NCBI GenBank assembly: GCA_031308135.1
Contig: JAHLJT010009436.1
Coordinates: 160,058,885 to 160,122,884 of the forward strand
DNA length: 64,000 nucleotides
Direction: 5' to 3'
Origin: Acheta domesticus
Taxonomy: Eukaryota; Arthropoda; Insecta; Orthoptera; Gryllidae
The notes under the pieces were generated by a model. That model had not been told where the DNA came from and did not search any database. It worked only from the letters and a program-made list of their open reading frames with translations. A program made the position numbers and the translations under genes. Shown here piece by piece: positions 10,950 to 22,415 of this stretch (its first letter is position 1; each line of letters starts with the position of its first letter).

Positions 10950-11675
10950 TGAAAGTATAAATATATATTTTGATTTTCAATTTTTAAAATTATTAACACA
11001 TATTATTAAATTTATCTTAAATGTCTTTATTGCAAGTATTTCCAAAGCTTAACTCCAAATTACAAACAGCATGTTATATTCGAATACCTGTTCTAATTCT
11101 CAGAGCAATTTAATAACATTAAGAAAAAATATTTTTCTGCAAAATATTGTTGTAAGAAGAAGCCGAAAAAGATTGAATTTCCCTGTTTTCGAAAATTCAG
11201 AGTTCAATGAAAATACTCATTCGTTATGCGTACATTGCTTTATAAAAATATTAAATTTAATCCACACTTTTGGAGGAATTTTGATAATGTTCTTAAGATT
11301 TATGTTAAATTCCTCCAACAATTACAGTATCTGCAGGGTCTCGAGACTGGACAGATTGATCTCGGAATATCAATTTTGGAGAAAATCGTCTGAACGTTTT
11401 AGACGCTTCAGACGTCGTTGTTCACAAACAGACAGACAGATAGAACGACAGAGAGACAGATAGCCGTTTTGTAGTCAATCAATTTTTTGTCATCACGGAC
11501 CCACAAAACGTGAATTATCAGTATAAAATACACAAGAGGAAGTAACGTACTGCGTGCAGGAACAAGATTGATTCACATTTTTTATATCTAGTCCTCACAA
11601 TACGCGTTTTTCTGATGAAAAATCACCATTTTTCGCTACAGTATTACATTACTTGCTCTTTACAGTATAAGTATT
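10950..11675 (-). repeat. GTCCGTC-containing repeat family, copy 1 (3' truncated)
   Basis: On the minus strand this matches the copy at 48.4-49.5 kb: a block with GTAATGTAATACTG, then CACGTTTTGTGGGTCC, a CTGTCTGTCTGT run and GATTTTCTCCAAAATTGATA. The CTAG 3' terminus seen in other copies is not found here, so the copy seems truncated. No protein is encoded. Confidence 0.6.
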
Positions 11676-12245
11676 GTAGTGATACCGAATAAATTCAGGT
11701 TTATTCTGCCGCAAAATAACTCCACGCAGGCGGCGACGCGAGAGATGCGAGGCGCCACGGAGGCGACCCGAGGGCCAGGCGAGGCGCCACGGTGTCGGCA
11801 CCCTTCGCTCCCTAATTCGTCAAGGACACGTGTGCCCCAACTCTGGGTGGCCGCTCCGCACACGACCCCTTCAGTATTTTTCCACGACGCCTGGAACTCT
11901 TCCGTCAACCTCCCTAGAGATTCCTAGCCCCTCACAACCCCCCGGTCGTTAATAACTGCCCCTTTTCGACGCAAAATTAAAGCGAGAGGGAGCGATAACC
12001 AGCCCCTCTCTCACTCTTTTCTCGGCCTCGAAAACATCCTCTGATTGGGCAGAAATATCTAATGCGCAGTACCCTTTCGCCAATAGCAGCCAGAATTCGG
12101 GTTTGTTCTAGAATATTCCAGAGTCACAGGGATAATTTTGGTGGGGGGAACGAGGTTTCCTAAAACTTGGAGCGACGAGGCACAAAAGAGAAGCTTGGGA
12201 GCCGTGTTGAGAATCGGACGCAAGTGGCGGCCGCAGGGGGGAACC
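11676..12245. other. GC-rich island and promoter-like stretch
   Basis: CpG-rich sequence at about 11725-11880 is followed by CCAAT-type motifs (inverted near 12035, direct near 12080) and a heat-shock-element-like array at 12106-12122. No coding exon is recognised. A G-rich purine tract lies at 12229-12243. Confidence 0.3.
12106..12122. promoter_or_regulatory. Heat-shock-element-like array
   Basis: The sequence TTCTAGAATATTCCAGA has three perfectly phased, alternating TTC/GAA pentamers plus most of a fourth. This is the binding arrangement for trimeric heat shock factor. Two CCAAT-type boxes lie 25-75 bp upstream. Chance occurrence in 64 kb is possible, and no downstream gene is identified. 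Confidence 0.3.
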
Positions 12246-13052
12246 TGTTATATTCTGTTGTGGCGTTCCGATTCGATGGACTTAAAAAAAATTATTAAGT
12301 TTCTTGTAGAGTTTGGGTACAAGACTTCTGTGACGAACGCAGGCCGCAGAACAGTATTATGAACATTTGACAGCAATTCGTATTATATTACGTCCGATTT
12401 ACGTGCGAACTCGAGACTCTCTTTTCCTTTGTGAATTTGTGCGATAATTCACGGGCTCATTAGTATCAAAGTATTGTGAGATCGACCGGGAATGAACCGA
12501 CCGTGTCAGTGAATGAACTGTGCTGACCCATTCACCGCAGCGAGCAGACGGCGCTTTTGTGTTCCGGCCGCCTTGGCCGCTACCCTCGCAAGTACCTGAT
12601 CTGACCTACATTTTCCGAGCGGCGCCCCTCGCCCGCCACGAACCTCGCCAGCCGAACTGCCAGCTGACCTGAGGTCGTTCAACTTCAGTGGGTGACACAG
12701 GCCGCCTAACAGAGGTATTTTCTGTTTGAGTGTCTTATGTCGTACACGCGATCGAGAGGTGTGAACAGTACATCAGACAATCAGTGTTGACTTCCTCTCG
12801 ACCGGGCGACGAAGAGGGAGTTCCCGGCCGCGCATGGCCGTCAAGCGGGAATTCGCGCGCGAAGAAGAGTTTCATCTGATTGTAATCACTTTGTAATTTT
12901 TTGTTCTCTTATGTGCATGACATTTCATTTTTTGTTTTATTTCGATTTTGGGGGCATGCTCGCCAGAGTTATCATCACCAGACCATTAGCGTTTTCTTTT
13001 GTTAATGAATAAATTCAACTTGTTCTAAATTCACATGTTTGACTTCTCATTC
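12246..13052 (+). repeat. Possible LTR-like segment
   Basis: The segment starts TGTTATATTC right after a purine-rich tract, contains AATAAA at about 13008 and is flanked by AACC on both sides. Its end does not show a clean CA terminus, and no second copy is present in the window, so an LTR identity is only suggested. The interior (12540-12860) is CpG-rich. Confidence 0.22.
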
Positions 13053-14049
13053 AACCTAGGCCACCGGCTTCCTCCATCTCCGCCGTTTCAGGTAATCTGT
13101 CGACTGAGCGGGCCGGCTACCCGTCTGAGGCGCCCAACCGAAGACGCGAGGGTAGTTGCAGTATGTAGTAGTCGAGAAAGAAAGAAAGAAATAAGTTTAA
13201 GCAGTGGCTTAATTGTGATTTGAATGTGAACACCAACGCATTTATTTACTGTTTTTTCAACAAGTCGGTAGTTGGAAGGTTGAACGCAAAGTCTGAAAGG
13301 GCAGAGAGACGGCGCCAATGAGCGATTACTCAGCAACGTGTTGCGGAAGAGTAATACCGATCGCCCACCTCGTCTGCGTGGACGCGCGCGCTCAGAGGCC
13401 AGCAGCGCCTGCGCCAACAAATGAGGGAGGCCGCTGCGCGCGCGTAACGGGAGAGCGAGTGGACGGCGGGGGAGGTCGGCGAAGAGGGCCATCTCTCGCA
13501 GGAAGGCCGCCCGGAAGGGACGAGTTAGCCGTGCGGTGGAATCTCCATTACTCGTACGGCAGGGGAACTAGCGGTGCTACAACATACACTTTCGAAGTGT
13601 GGGTATTCTGATACGGTGTTGTTGACGTAATTACACGAAGTAACAAGTCATCTCCGTCAACTTAATATATTTATTCAGAAAACATATTAAGTTCAGAGAG
13701 TTGACTTCTTTTATTACTTCTCATACTTTCGAGCAGTACTTTTAAATTTTGCGATTTTCGAAATTTCAGTGTATTCAAACTGAAATAACATCTGCCCCGT
13801 TTTTTAAGCATCCCGTCCTCTTTCCGAGGAAATCATTGCATAGCATTGCATTCCATTTTTAAAGAACTTTAGAATGCCGGAGAAAAAATATATACTTCCA
13901 TTTAAAAAAAACGAAGTTGTGTCAATATCTCAAAAATTACATGCTGATACTAACAAGAAAACGAAATATGTTATTTTCCCCATCATCAGCCATAACAGGG
14001 AACAAATAGTATCTCGATACCTCAAACCGTTTTCAAGAATGATGTTATG

Positions 14050-14051
<2 letters not shown>
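13053..14051. other. No supported gene; CpG-rich island
   Basis: GC-rich sequence at 13060-13160 and 13370-13560 contains open frames on both strands without recognisable motifs. A short GAAA run sits near 13177. The rest is AT-rich. Confidence 0.3.

Positions 14052-14117
<66 letters not shown>
14052..14117. repeat. (TA)n microsatellite
   Basis: About 66 bp of uninterrupted TA dinucleotides. A 7-bp perfect hairpin (GAGCGGT / ACCGCTC) follows directly. Confidence 0.97.
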
Positions 14118-14119
<2 letters not shown>

Positions 14120-14342
14120 CGGTTGTGTGACCGCTCTCCATAAAAGTTGGCACATCTACGTGTTTTTCACCCTGAAGTTTTTCACCCATATGCTGTTAAT
14201 GTTGTTGAAACTCCATTAGATGGCTCTGTAGAAAAAAACTAAATATATTCATGTCAAATGCAACCCGCAACAATCGGTAGAATGTTTGAATCGATATCGT
14301 TAAATAACTCCTAATCGAAGCGTTCTAGGGATTAAAACCTAA

Positions 14343-14440
14343 AGTTTTGAGGCCAAGGGAGAGAGAGGGAGAGAAGGAGAGGGAGAAATAGGGGGAGAGA
14401 GAGAGAAAGAAAGAAAGGGAAAGTGAAAGAGTGAAATGTA
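14343..14440. repeat. GA-rich simple repeat
   Basis: An almost pure purine tract made of GAGA, GGGA and GAAA units. Confidence 0.85.
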
Positions 14441-14639
14441 GGGTAGAAAAACGTCTGCCAGGTTACACTAGTAGTTTAGATAAATAGAAAATTTTGATAA
14501 TTGCTTCTTGTAAATAAACCCCAAAATCAAAATATTCCTTTCAAAGATATGAAAGGTAAAAGGGTAAAGATGTGACGGTACTAAATACAAGTACATATTG
14601 ACAGAACCTATATTGTTAAAATTAATAGTATTTTAATGT

Positions 14640-14745
14640 GAATTATATGTAATAGTAATAATAGTAATCTAGTATCTAGTAATAGTAGTCTAGTAATCTA
14701 GTAATCTATAATATTATGTAATAGTATTAATAGTAATCTAATGTG
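14640..14745. repeat. TAGTAATC-type simple tandem repeat
   Basis: Repeated TAGTAATAG and CTAGTAATC units with small variations. Confidence 0.7.
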
Positions 14746-15692
14746 AATCAATTACCACCACCAACACCATCCAGTGAGAAAGAAAAAAAAAACATGTGGA
14801 GGGTGATAATGTTGTGGGGAGAGCTTTAAAGTATCGGAAACATAGGAAGCTTTGAAAACATAAGGTGTGAACAGCAAACAATTTCCAATTTCCTAACAGG
14901 TTGAACATTTTTGTAATTGTTTTTGAAATTTGGGAATATGGGTCTATTCACAAGTGTTTCACTTGAGTCATGCATTGCTTTTTTTACAAAAGAGAAACAA
15001 ACTAATAGCTTTAATAGAAATAAACATATATGAACGTACTTAAATCGCCAGCGAAAGTTCATTCTGACAAGTCGAACTTTATTTAGATAGTCTATATTAA
15101 ACATCAAGTAGCTTATCTTTAGTGTAATGAATTCGGAGAGAATAGCGCCGGATAGTAGGCAACCCGCAACAAGCACTTTGGATTACTCCCTTTGTATTTT
15201 ATTATTTTCGAAATTAGCAACGATGATACATTTCATGTGTTACATCCGAAAATACATCGAATAATTCTGATTTTACCCGATTATAAACAGTGGGCGGACC
15301 CTTGTCAAGTACCTCACTTCTTGATCTGTAGATCTTTACAGTACCATAGATGTTGCTAGACAAGCCGGAGCTTTGAGCTTATTCCCGAAGGAGAATTGCC
15401 CCGCAAAGCAAATGGCCGACGGGGGCGGGTGGAGGCGGAGGGCTGGGGCTGACGCGCCGTTTGCCCTTTGCGCGTCTGCTCCAAGCGCCGCGGCGCCGCT
15501 CGCTCCCCAATTGTCTCCACCCCCCCCCCCCGCCGCCCAGCGAACGTCAGGGACGCCTCGCCACGGTGCCCCTGCGTACGCTCGTACGGAAGCAGATGAA
15601 TCCGCGTGGACTTGAGATTCACTTGAAATGCAATCGCAGGCCACATCACAAATCTATCTCAAAATTTATCATTTGCACTTCCATTTTCTACG
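14746..15692. other. No supported gene; GC-rich island with poly-C
   Basis: AT-rich up to 15360, then a CpG-rich island at about 15395-15610 containing a poly-C run near 15520. Overlapping frames on both strands carry no motif. Confidence 0.3.
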
Positions 15693-17660
15693 TTTCCCGT
15701 ATACGTACCTATATACGGAGTAATATGTACGTAGTATAGGGAGAGTTATGTGATGCTGCGCGAAAAAATGGCCAATTTTCGGCGGAAAAAAATTAATTGC
15801 CGGGACGTGAAAACGAATAAGTGGATAAAACCAGTTGCTAAATTAAGAAAAAAATCACCTAACACATGTTGTAGCTAGAATCCCTCTTTTGTGGATCCTT
15901 GATACCGAAAAAACAATTGAAAGCAAAACGTCCGTCAGTCGGTCCGTCCGTACGTCCGTCTGTCCGTCCGTCCGTCTGTCCGTCTGTGAACACTACTAGC
16001 GCCTTAACCATACGTAGGATTTTTTTCAAATTGAAGAAACCATCTGGCTCGAGTCGAAGCTTTGAGATTTTGAAAAAGATTCTATAAAATTTGGAGGTAC
16101 TTTACATAAAGCCCCCAGGATATTTTCAACATTTTCTCAAAAATGGCTCCAAATGTTTTCTTAAAATTTGTTGTAAGACTAGAGTGAAATACACATAAGG
16201 TGGCTGCTGTATATCCGCGGCGAGAGTTGAACGGGGCGCGCTATGCAGCGCGCACCATAGCTTCGCCACCCCGAAAAAATAGTTCCGGGTCGCTGGCCGG
16301 CGGAGGTATACCGCAGCGACCTGGGGCAGGGGGAGCGCCGAGACCGCTGCGGCAGTCAGGCAGCAGAGAGCAACGAGCTAGCGCAGCATTTTATAGACGG
16401 TGGTTAACGTGTATTTGTTCTCTTGCTTTAGGACCGGCTTTGCCCCGGACTTCTTTTGGATTTGTGGCTGGACCCGCTAGTATTCCTGCGGAGTATACTT
16501 GGCAGGCTCGCCCCTGGGCCCCACCGCCTATAGCAGCGTGTCGTTAAGGGCACGCGTTCGATCGCGGCCGCATTGCTGGTCGTACGCCGTAGCGGCACAA
16601 CTCATTGAGGCCACGCAGCCGTGTCCACAGCAACGCCGATAACGCCGGCGCCCCTGGTTTTCGGGCACGTTGGTGGCCTTACCGCGCCGCACGGGAGCGC
16701 ACCGACGCCTCGTGGAAGCTGCCGTCGGCGGCACCGCACCGAGCCGACGGTTCCGACTTGTGTAAACGGCTACGAGCCGTCGGGTTTACTAAACTGTATG
16801 TTAAAGGTTGAAATAAACTGTTGTTGCCTGTTGAGGCCGCATTTTCCTTCAGATATACAACAGTGGCATAGGTCCGAACTCTAAATTTTCGAAAATTGCA
16901 AAAGTTTCAATTTTATTCGGCGTCTTCCTCCAACTACAAAATTGCAGATAGATATGTTTCCTTCAAATACAATTCATAGTGTGTTCTTTCATTAAGGTCA
17001 TGTACGTCTTTTTTGAAAATTTTAGTAGTTTTCGCGCAATTGCTTGCAATATATGCTATTTAAAAAAATACAAAAAAAGGATTTTCTTAAAAATGGATCC
17101 AATTTTTTCTTTAAACTTTTGGTAGAGATAGTGCCAAATGTACTCTATGAGATGACATAAACATCATATTCTTCGATTCTTTGTTTTTTTTCAAAAATTG
17201 CAAAAATGAAAATGTTTGACTTGTCTCTCATGTCGTTAATATTTACATTAGGGGCTATTTCTTGACATTATTATATTAATGAGTACATGTGTCAAGTAAA
17301 GTTCCTCAAAAACTCAAGCCGTTTTCTATAAAAACCAGCTCAAAATTACGCATTTTCAGACATGCTCAAACGCCGTTTTCTCATAAATGGTACTAAATTT
17401 TTTCTTCAAACTTTTCGAAGGGTTCCAAATTTTTTAAAGAAAATTGCCAATTCCGACGAGGTTTTCCTGTTCTTTAATGTTCCTAAAATAATATTTCCGT
17501 TCTACTATTAGGGAACCGAAAAATTAATTAAATTTAAAAAAAATGTACTTTGGGCGGCGATGAGGCAGGTAGCAAGAGAATGTGGCCGAATAGCTAGCCG
17601 AGACCAAAGGAAATAGAAAACTAATACGGGAATGTCTGTGTCCTTCTTTAGCACCACTAG
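15693..17660 (+). repeat. GTCCGTC-containing repeat family, copy 2 (with nested solo LTR)
   Basis: The copy starts with the hairpin TTTCCCGTATAC ... GTATAGGGA, runs through a GTCC/GTCT array at about 15930-15986, and ends AGCACCACTAG followed by T. After the array come AT-rich blocks starting CTCAAAAATGGCTCC at a spacing of about 290 bp (16135, then 17083 and 17375 once the inserted 658 bp is discounted). There is no open frame. Its closest relative in the window is 32618-34094. Confidence 0.8.
16205..16862 (+). mobile_element. Solo LTR (658 bp)
   Basis: The termini are TGCTGTATATC and GATATACAACA, an 11-bp inverted pair with one mismatch and the TG...CA ends of an LTR. GTGGC flanks both sides (16200-16204 and 16863-16867). 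A polyadenylation signal AATAAA lies at 16812-16817. Removing the element and one GTGGC restores a sequence that matches the other copy near 33063. A 5-bp duplication fits BEL/Pao or copia types, but no internal coding region remains to decide. Open frames inside are fortuitous. Confidence 0.85.
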
Positions 17661-18006
17661 TTTTAAATTACTAACGTTTTTGATGACATTCTGAATAACA
17701 TTTAAATTAATGAAATGAAGTTTTCTGAATTTCATTTTTATTCGCAGATATATTAATTAAGTTTACCTCTAAGGTGGTCCATGGGCACCGTATTAGCTTC
17801 CTGTGGTGCGATACCAGGTTTGGTTCTGTGTCGGGGCAAAAATAGAGATGTAGTTTTCCTTTAAAATTATCTCAGTTTCTGTAGCTGAGTGACGAAGAAA
17901 AGTTCTGGCAGGTCGAGTTTGGTAGTTATGGTGTAGGGAAACGTCATGTCCGCCACATGTCTCTCTTCTCCAAGTGAGAATTAAATTAGGCCCAAGCATG
18001 CATCTG
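17661..18006. other. No supported gene
   Basis: AT-rich spacer between the repeat copy and the hairpin MITE; nothing recognised. Confidence 0.4.
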
Positions 18007-18008
18007 TA

Positions 18009-18177
18009 CTGCGATTTTCGTAACTTTGTCCCTGACAGGAATCAGCTGTTTCGCTGCCATCCAATCAGGAGCTTATATTTAACGACAGTGACATCACTAT
18101 GGTGACGTTCAAGCTCCCGATTAGATGAAACCGTGAACAGTTGATTTCTGTCAGGGACATAGTTACAAAAATCGCAG
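18009..18177. mobile_element. 169-bp hairpin MITE with TA duplication
   Basis: The two halves are inverted copies of each other over about 70 bp, with ends CTGCGATTTT and its complement, and TA on both sides (18007-18008, 18178-18179). Shared internal blocks include GTCCCTGACAG and GGGAGCTT/AGGAGCTT. Size, TA duplication and foldback shape fit a Tc1/mariner-type MITE. Confidence 0.85.
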
Positions 18178-18179
18178 TA

Positions 18180-18969
18180 TAGGCGGCAAAATAGGACAAT
18201 AAACCTAAAGTGCCAAAAAAAATACGTAGATATTAATTGTGTAAACAAATACTTGTTAAAATAATGTGGAAACTGAGTCATAAAATGGTAATTAATTTCT
18301 ATGTGCATGCTTGTTTCCTTTTTAAGGATTTAACTAACAGCTTTCTTCAGTCTGAGGTTAACTGTCCCGTTTATTTCAGACTACTTGCTGGCGCCAATAA
18401 TTTAAAATTATGTAATGAATGAGTACTAATTGTTGGTATGAGTTTCATTGACGACGCGTCCCTCGCCTCCGGCTCCACCTCGCCGCTGCCTGGCTCGTGG
18501 CGAAGGCGCTGGCGAAGGCGCCGCCCCTGTGGGCCAGCGGGCGCCGGATTCGAAGCTCGCTACCGTGTTCGTATTGGTTGAACGTAATGTAAATTCTGAA
18601 CAATTACAAACAATTTAAAATCTTTGCAAGAACACCATTTTATTTAAAGGGGATTTACAATAGTCGTTGGCAAAATTTTCAGAGTGTAACTTCCTTCCTG
18701 GCGATATATTAAGTGAATAATTCAGTTATGCGAGCCTAAAGAAAAGTGCAAACCTTACGTTTTGGCTAAGCTACGAGACCGATTTAATTGCATGCAGTGA
18801 AATGGAAGGACCTGCCGCAGACCCAGTTGTGTCAGACAGAAAATTTCATATGGATCCGATCGCAATTTGTTCTACGATAACCAGATGTGGAAAAAGGAGG
18901 AAAGGGTCAGCTTTCTGCGTAGCTTAGTGACGTACTTCATCATCCGTAGAGCATTCAGTATCTGAGACG
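18180..18969. other. No supported gene; short GC island
   Basis: A CpG-rich patch with repeated GGCGAAGGCGC lies at about 18460-18550. The remainder is AT-rich and unrecognised. Confidence 0.35.
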
Positions 18970-19456
18970 ACCGGTTTAGTTGGCTCAAGCCATCAATTGA
19001 TGTCACTGTGTGCCTGTGACGGGGAAGTCGTAGGGTCGAGTCCCGACGGTGGCACTAGCTAGAAACACTGCCTACTGAGGTCGAATTCAGCGAAGGAGAA
19101 TTCTAGCGACCGGCTGTTATGAATGTAATTTTTTGTTGTTTCTCCGATCAACGGTAGGTCATTGCCACGGACTGCGCACGATCTTTCCTTCCTCTTCCTT
19201 ACCCCTTTCTTACCCGCACTTACATCCTCATGCACAGGTCTATCACACTTCTTGTGGGACCAGTCAAGAGCTTACCGGCTGGAGTGGTACTCTTCTGGTG
19301 GGAAGTCCACGCTAGCCGACGTGTACCTCAGCACCGAAATTCACCATCCAGCGGGGAAAGATCACCGCCACCTCCCGCGATAAAAAAGCCCTACACTTAA
19401 GGAACAAATGACCTTAATAGTTGACGCGCCCGGAAACACTAATCAATCAATCAATC
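18970..19456 (+). mobile_element. Long tRNA-type SINE, copy S1
   Basis: A diverged A-box region (TTGGCTCAAGCC) and B-box-like GGGTCGAGTCCCG (about 19031-19043) open the copy. Family landmarks follow: GGAGAATTCTAGCG, GGTTTCTCCGATCAAC-like, GCGCACGATCTTTCC, CCAGCGGGGAAAGATC, ACCTCCCGCGA, GACGCGCCCGGAAAC and an AATC tail. It is non-coding and would be transcribed by RNA polymerase III. Confidence 0.85.
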
Positions 19457-20094
19457 CACTACCTGAAGTCCTTCTGATTTCTTTATTTTCATTCAGAATT
19501 CCCTGTCTCATTAGCAGAACCAGGATGCAAGTGGAACGCTTCGAAATTCCCAATTGGTGCACGGGTTTCCCAAGAAAGGAGCTAACTGAATTACTCGCAG
19601 GCGGGGCGGGGCGGGGCGGGGCGGGTTGCTTCGGTCGGCGGCGGAGCGAATGCGAGGAGTTCGGGGATTCCCCGGGGGAGTGGTTCGCGCCGCCGCCGCC
19701 AGCGGATGCGCCGCTCGCCGGAAGGGCGCGCTGCTGGCGCGCCTCGCGGTCACCCTCCGACGCCTTCCCTTTTTGCTCAGGCCCCAGGCGGCTCTCGAGG
19801 AGAACTCATCTAGTACGAGCCGAATAAACATGCGCTTAGCGTCCCCGCTGCATGGGGATCAACTCATTACTCTGTGATTGTGGATCTGAAAGGAAATGTG
19901 TTGCAGTACGTTTAATACACTTGCTCGTCTTTTGCGTTCTTTATGCTTGCTACCAAGCCATAATAATAATAATAATAATCATAATAATATATATTTATAA
20001 ATTATATTTATTATACTTAATAAATACGAAAACAACAAATTCATCATAGCATAAGGTTTAATTGAATATTAACTTGAACCACACTAGTACAAAC
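19457..20094. other. GC island with GGGGC repeats and an (AAT) run
   Basis: GGGGC is repeated at 19600-19624 inside a CpG-rich island (about 19590-19800). An AAT run follows at 19961-19988. Open frames in the island have no motif. Confidence 0.5.
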
Positions 20095-20295
20095 CTCTGG
20101 TCTCAAAACCCACAATGTCAAATCTCACCAACTCGAACCTCAATACCTTGAACCTTGCTAATTTGAACGTCACTATTATCTTTAACTCGAACCTCGCCCA
20201 TGAAAATCTCGCCTACTGCAACCTCAACCCCTGGAATCTCACGCATTGGAACCTCACCAAATTGAATCTCCAAAACTCAAACCTAGGGGATTCTG
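20095..20295 (+). repeat. 15-bp minisatellite, array 1
   Basis: About twelve degenerate 15-bp units with consensus AACCTCACCAACTCG. Because 15 is a multiple of three, the array stays open for 65 codons and mimics a pentapeptide repeat with NL at every fifth position. Related arrays lie at 22365-22415 and 24435-24580. Confidence 0.8.
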
Positions 20296-20399
20296 TGAAT
20301 TGTAGTATATAACTGTTCTGACAGACACACTACTGTATTGTAACTACTTACGCACTCTGTTTTATCAGGTGTCATGTTGACAACTGACGATTACGATGC

Positions 20400-20690
20400 A
20401 ACTTTGTACTATTGATGAAAGATAAATTTTAGTACATTATGAATGATGATTAAATTATAGTACACGGCGTCATATTATGTTACGAACGAGGAACGAGCGA
20501 GTATCGTAAACTTCCCACGAGTGTATTAATTATCATTACATAGAGTTTCATACGATACCTTTTCTACAACTTATGGTAACTTTTATGAGTTAAACTTTTA
20601 CAATGAATCGTTTCGTGGCAGTTGACATGCAGAATTCTGCGAAGGCCACCTAGCGGACAGCTCTCTACACTACCCTGCCGCAGCTGCGCA
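20400..20690 (+). repeat. Dispersed repeat D, copy 1
   Basis: Shared with 21462-21690 and, inverted, with 28660-28900. Landmarks are GAGGAACGAGYGAGTATCG, CATTACATMGAGTTTCA, TTTCTACAACTT, TTTCGTGGCAGTTGA and GGCCACCTAGCGGACAGCT. No coding potential is seen. Confidence 0.8.
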
Positions 20691-21461
20691 CAGGTGGCTT
20701 TGGTTCACCAGTCTGCCGTCGAGACACTACAAAACTTTTAACTTAGTAAAGGAATATATTTCCATTAAACAAAAGAAACATTGAAACATGTTTTCTGTGA
20801 ATAATGAAAATAAAGAAATGGAACATTGAATGGAACATTTATTATTATTTTTTATAAACCAGCTTTATAAACGACTTTTTATGATGCAAAAAACCATTAA
20901 AAATTTGACATTTTACGGCACAAATGATGACGTATTCGCATTTTACAGCACGAATGATTGCGTCATCACACGTTCAGCCGAACGCAGCGAGATAATCGCA
21001 GGAGGTAACGAATCAGCCGACCACCGTTTTCTCGCACATGTCAAATACCCGAGACATCACAAGAAACGTGTTTCGCAAAGTAAGTTTGATTTTCATAGAA
21101 ATGTATAATGCTGTTATACAAAAAAATAGCGTATGCAACTCTTTTATAATATTGCTTTATTGCATTTGTACAAATTTGGAAATTCGCTTCTAACGTCGCT
21201 CATTTTCAAAACACGCGCTCATGCAATAAAGCCTGACATAAACTAATTGTCTTAAATACTATTTCGCTTTTGCTCTTATTTATGGAAATGTCAACTCCAA
21301 CTCTGATTCACTAGACATTTTAAACTAAAGAATTGTCCGGTTTTTACGGACAACGACACGGCAGCAACAAATAATACAAAATGGCTTGCTTTTTGTTCTT
21401 AATTTTTTCAATTGTTCCCTTCAGTAACTACCACTGCGCTAGTCAAGTAGGATCAAATAGT
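20691..21461. other. No supported gene
   Basis: AT-rich spacer between two copies of repeat D. The frame at 20830-21108 carries a CACRAATGATGACGT-like block twice but no domain motif. Confidence 0.35.
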
Positions 21462-21690
21462 ACATTATGAAACGATGCTGTAATGATGTGTATTAATACA
21501 CGAGTGTAGATATTGAGATACGAGCGAGGAACGAGTGAGTATCGTAAACTTCACACGAGTGAATTAATACCCATTACATCGAGTTTCAAACGGTACTTTT
21601 TCTACAACTTTTGTAAGTTTAACTTTTACAATGAATAGTTTCGTGGCAGTTGATTCAGCCAAGGCCACCTAGCGGACAGCTGGCTAGTCA
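21462..21690 (+). repeat. Dispersed repeat D, copy 2
   Basis: Same landmarks as copy 1, in direct orientation about 1.06 kb away. Confidence 0.8.
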
Positions 21691-21701
21691 AATAGGATCA
21701 A

Positions 21702-22375
21702 AGTGAAATTACGATCCAATTTATTTTAAATAATATACCACAAAAAAACTAATAATAAAAGAAATTAAAACTATTAATCATAATATAATATCAAATACAA
21801 TTTTAATGTACACAATCGAACGAAACATTTGCTAAAACGATTCTCAATGATTTTAATCAATGATTAATGATGATTAATGATTTACTTAAAAGTAAGTGTC
21901 AATACTTGGTGTACTAACTTCTCTGTGGTTGGTCAAGAACATGTAGCATAATGAAAACTGTATCGAAATGACTATCATTATGCAACTGGTTGCCGCCACC
22001 AAATGACAGTATTATACAATGGGAGTAGAAAAAGTGAAATTACGATACAATTTATTTTTAATAATTTTGTACGTAAAAATTACTAATAATAAAAAATTAA
22101 AACTAGTAAGCGGAATATACTATTAAATGCAATTACATTCTACACAATCCTACGAAACATTTACTAAAATGATTCTCAATGTTTAATTAAGTGCCAATAC
22201 TTGGTGGTTCTCTGTGATTGGTCAAGAACCTGTAACACAATAAAATCTATATAGTAATAAGGATCATTATGCAACGGGTTGCAGCCATCAAATAACAGAA
22301 TTATACAAAGGGAATAGAAAAAAATATTTTTATAATTCTTATTTGATTCAATAATAAAAATTCGTAAGCCGTACT
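21702..22375 (+). repeat. ~333-bp tandem duplication
   Basis: Two diverged units begin AGTGAAATTACGATMCAATT at 21702 and 22035. Both contain GAAACATTTRCTAAAA, CAATACTTGGTG, GATTGGTCAAGAAC-like, ATTATGCAAC and ACAATGGGAGTAG-like blocks. A partial third unit starts at about 22319. Confidence 0.75.
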
Positions 22376-22415
22376 AACTCTAATCTCTCTAACTCGATCC
22401 ACATTCCTAGAGTCA
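22365..22415 (+). repeat. 15-bp minisatellite, array 2 (short)
   Basis: About three units related to AACTCGAACCTCTCT. Confidence 0.5.

Noticed and set aside
12246..13052. A definite 3' LTR
   Set aside because: A purine tract, AATAAA and AACC flanks fit, but the right terminus lacks CA and no partner copy exists here; kept only as low confidence.
15930..15990. CRISPR-like regularly spaced repeat (GTCC/GTCT runs)
   Set aside because: It is a 4-bp microsatellite within a eukaryotic repeat family, with no spacers.
16200..16884. Several frames of 68-115 codons
   Set aside because: They lie inside the solo LTR and cross its border; no known protein motif.
20115..20312. Open frame resembling a pentapeptide-repeat protein
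   Set aside because: It follows exactly a 15-bp minisatellite that also occurs at two other nearby sites; no start context or transcript evidence supports translation.
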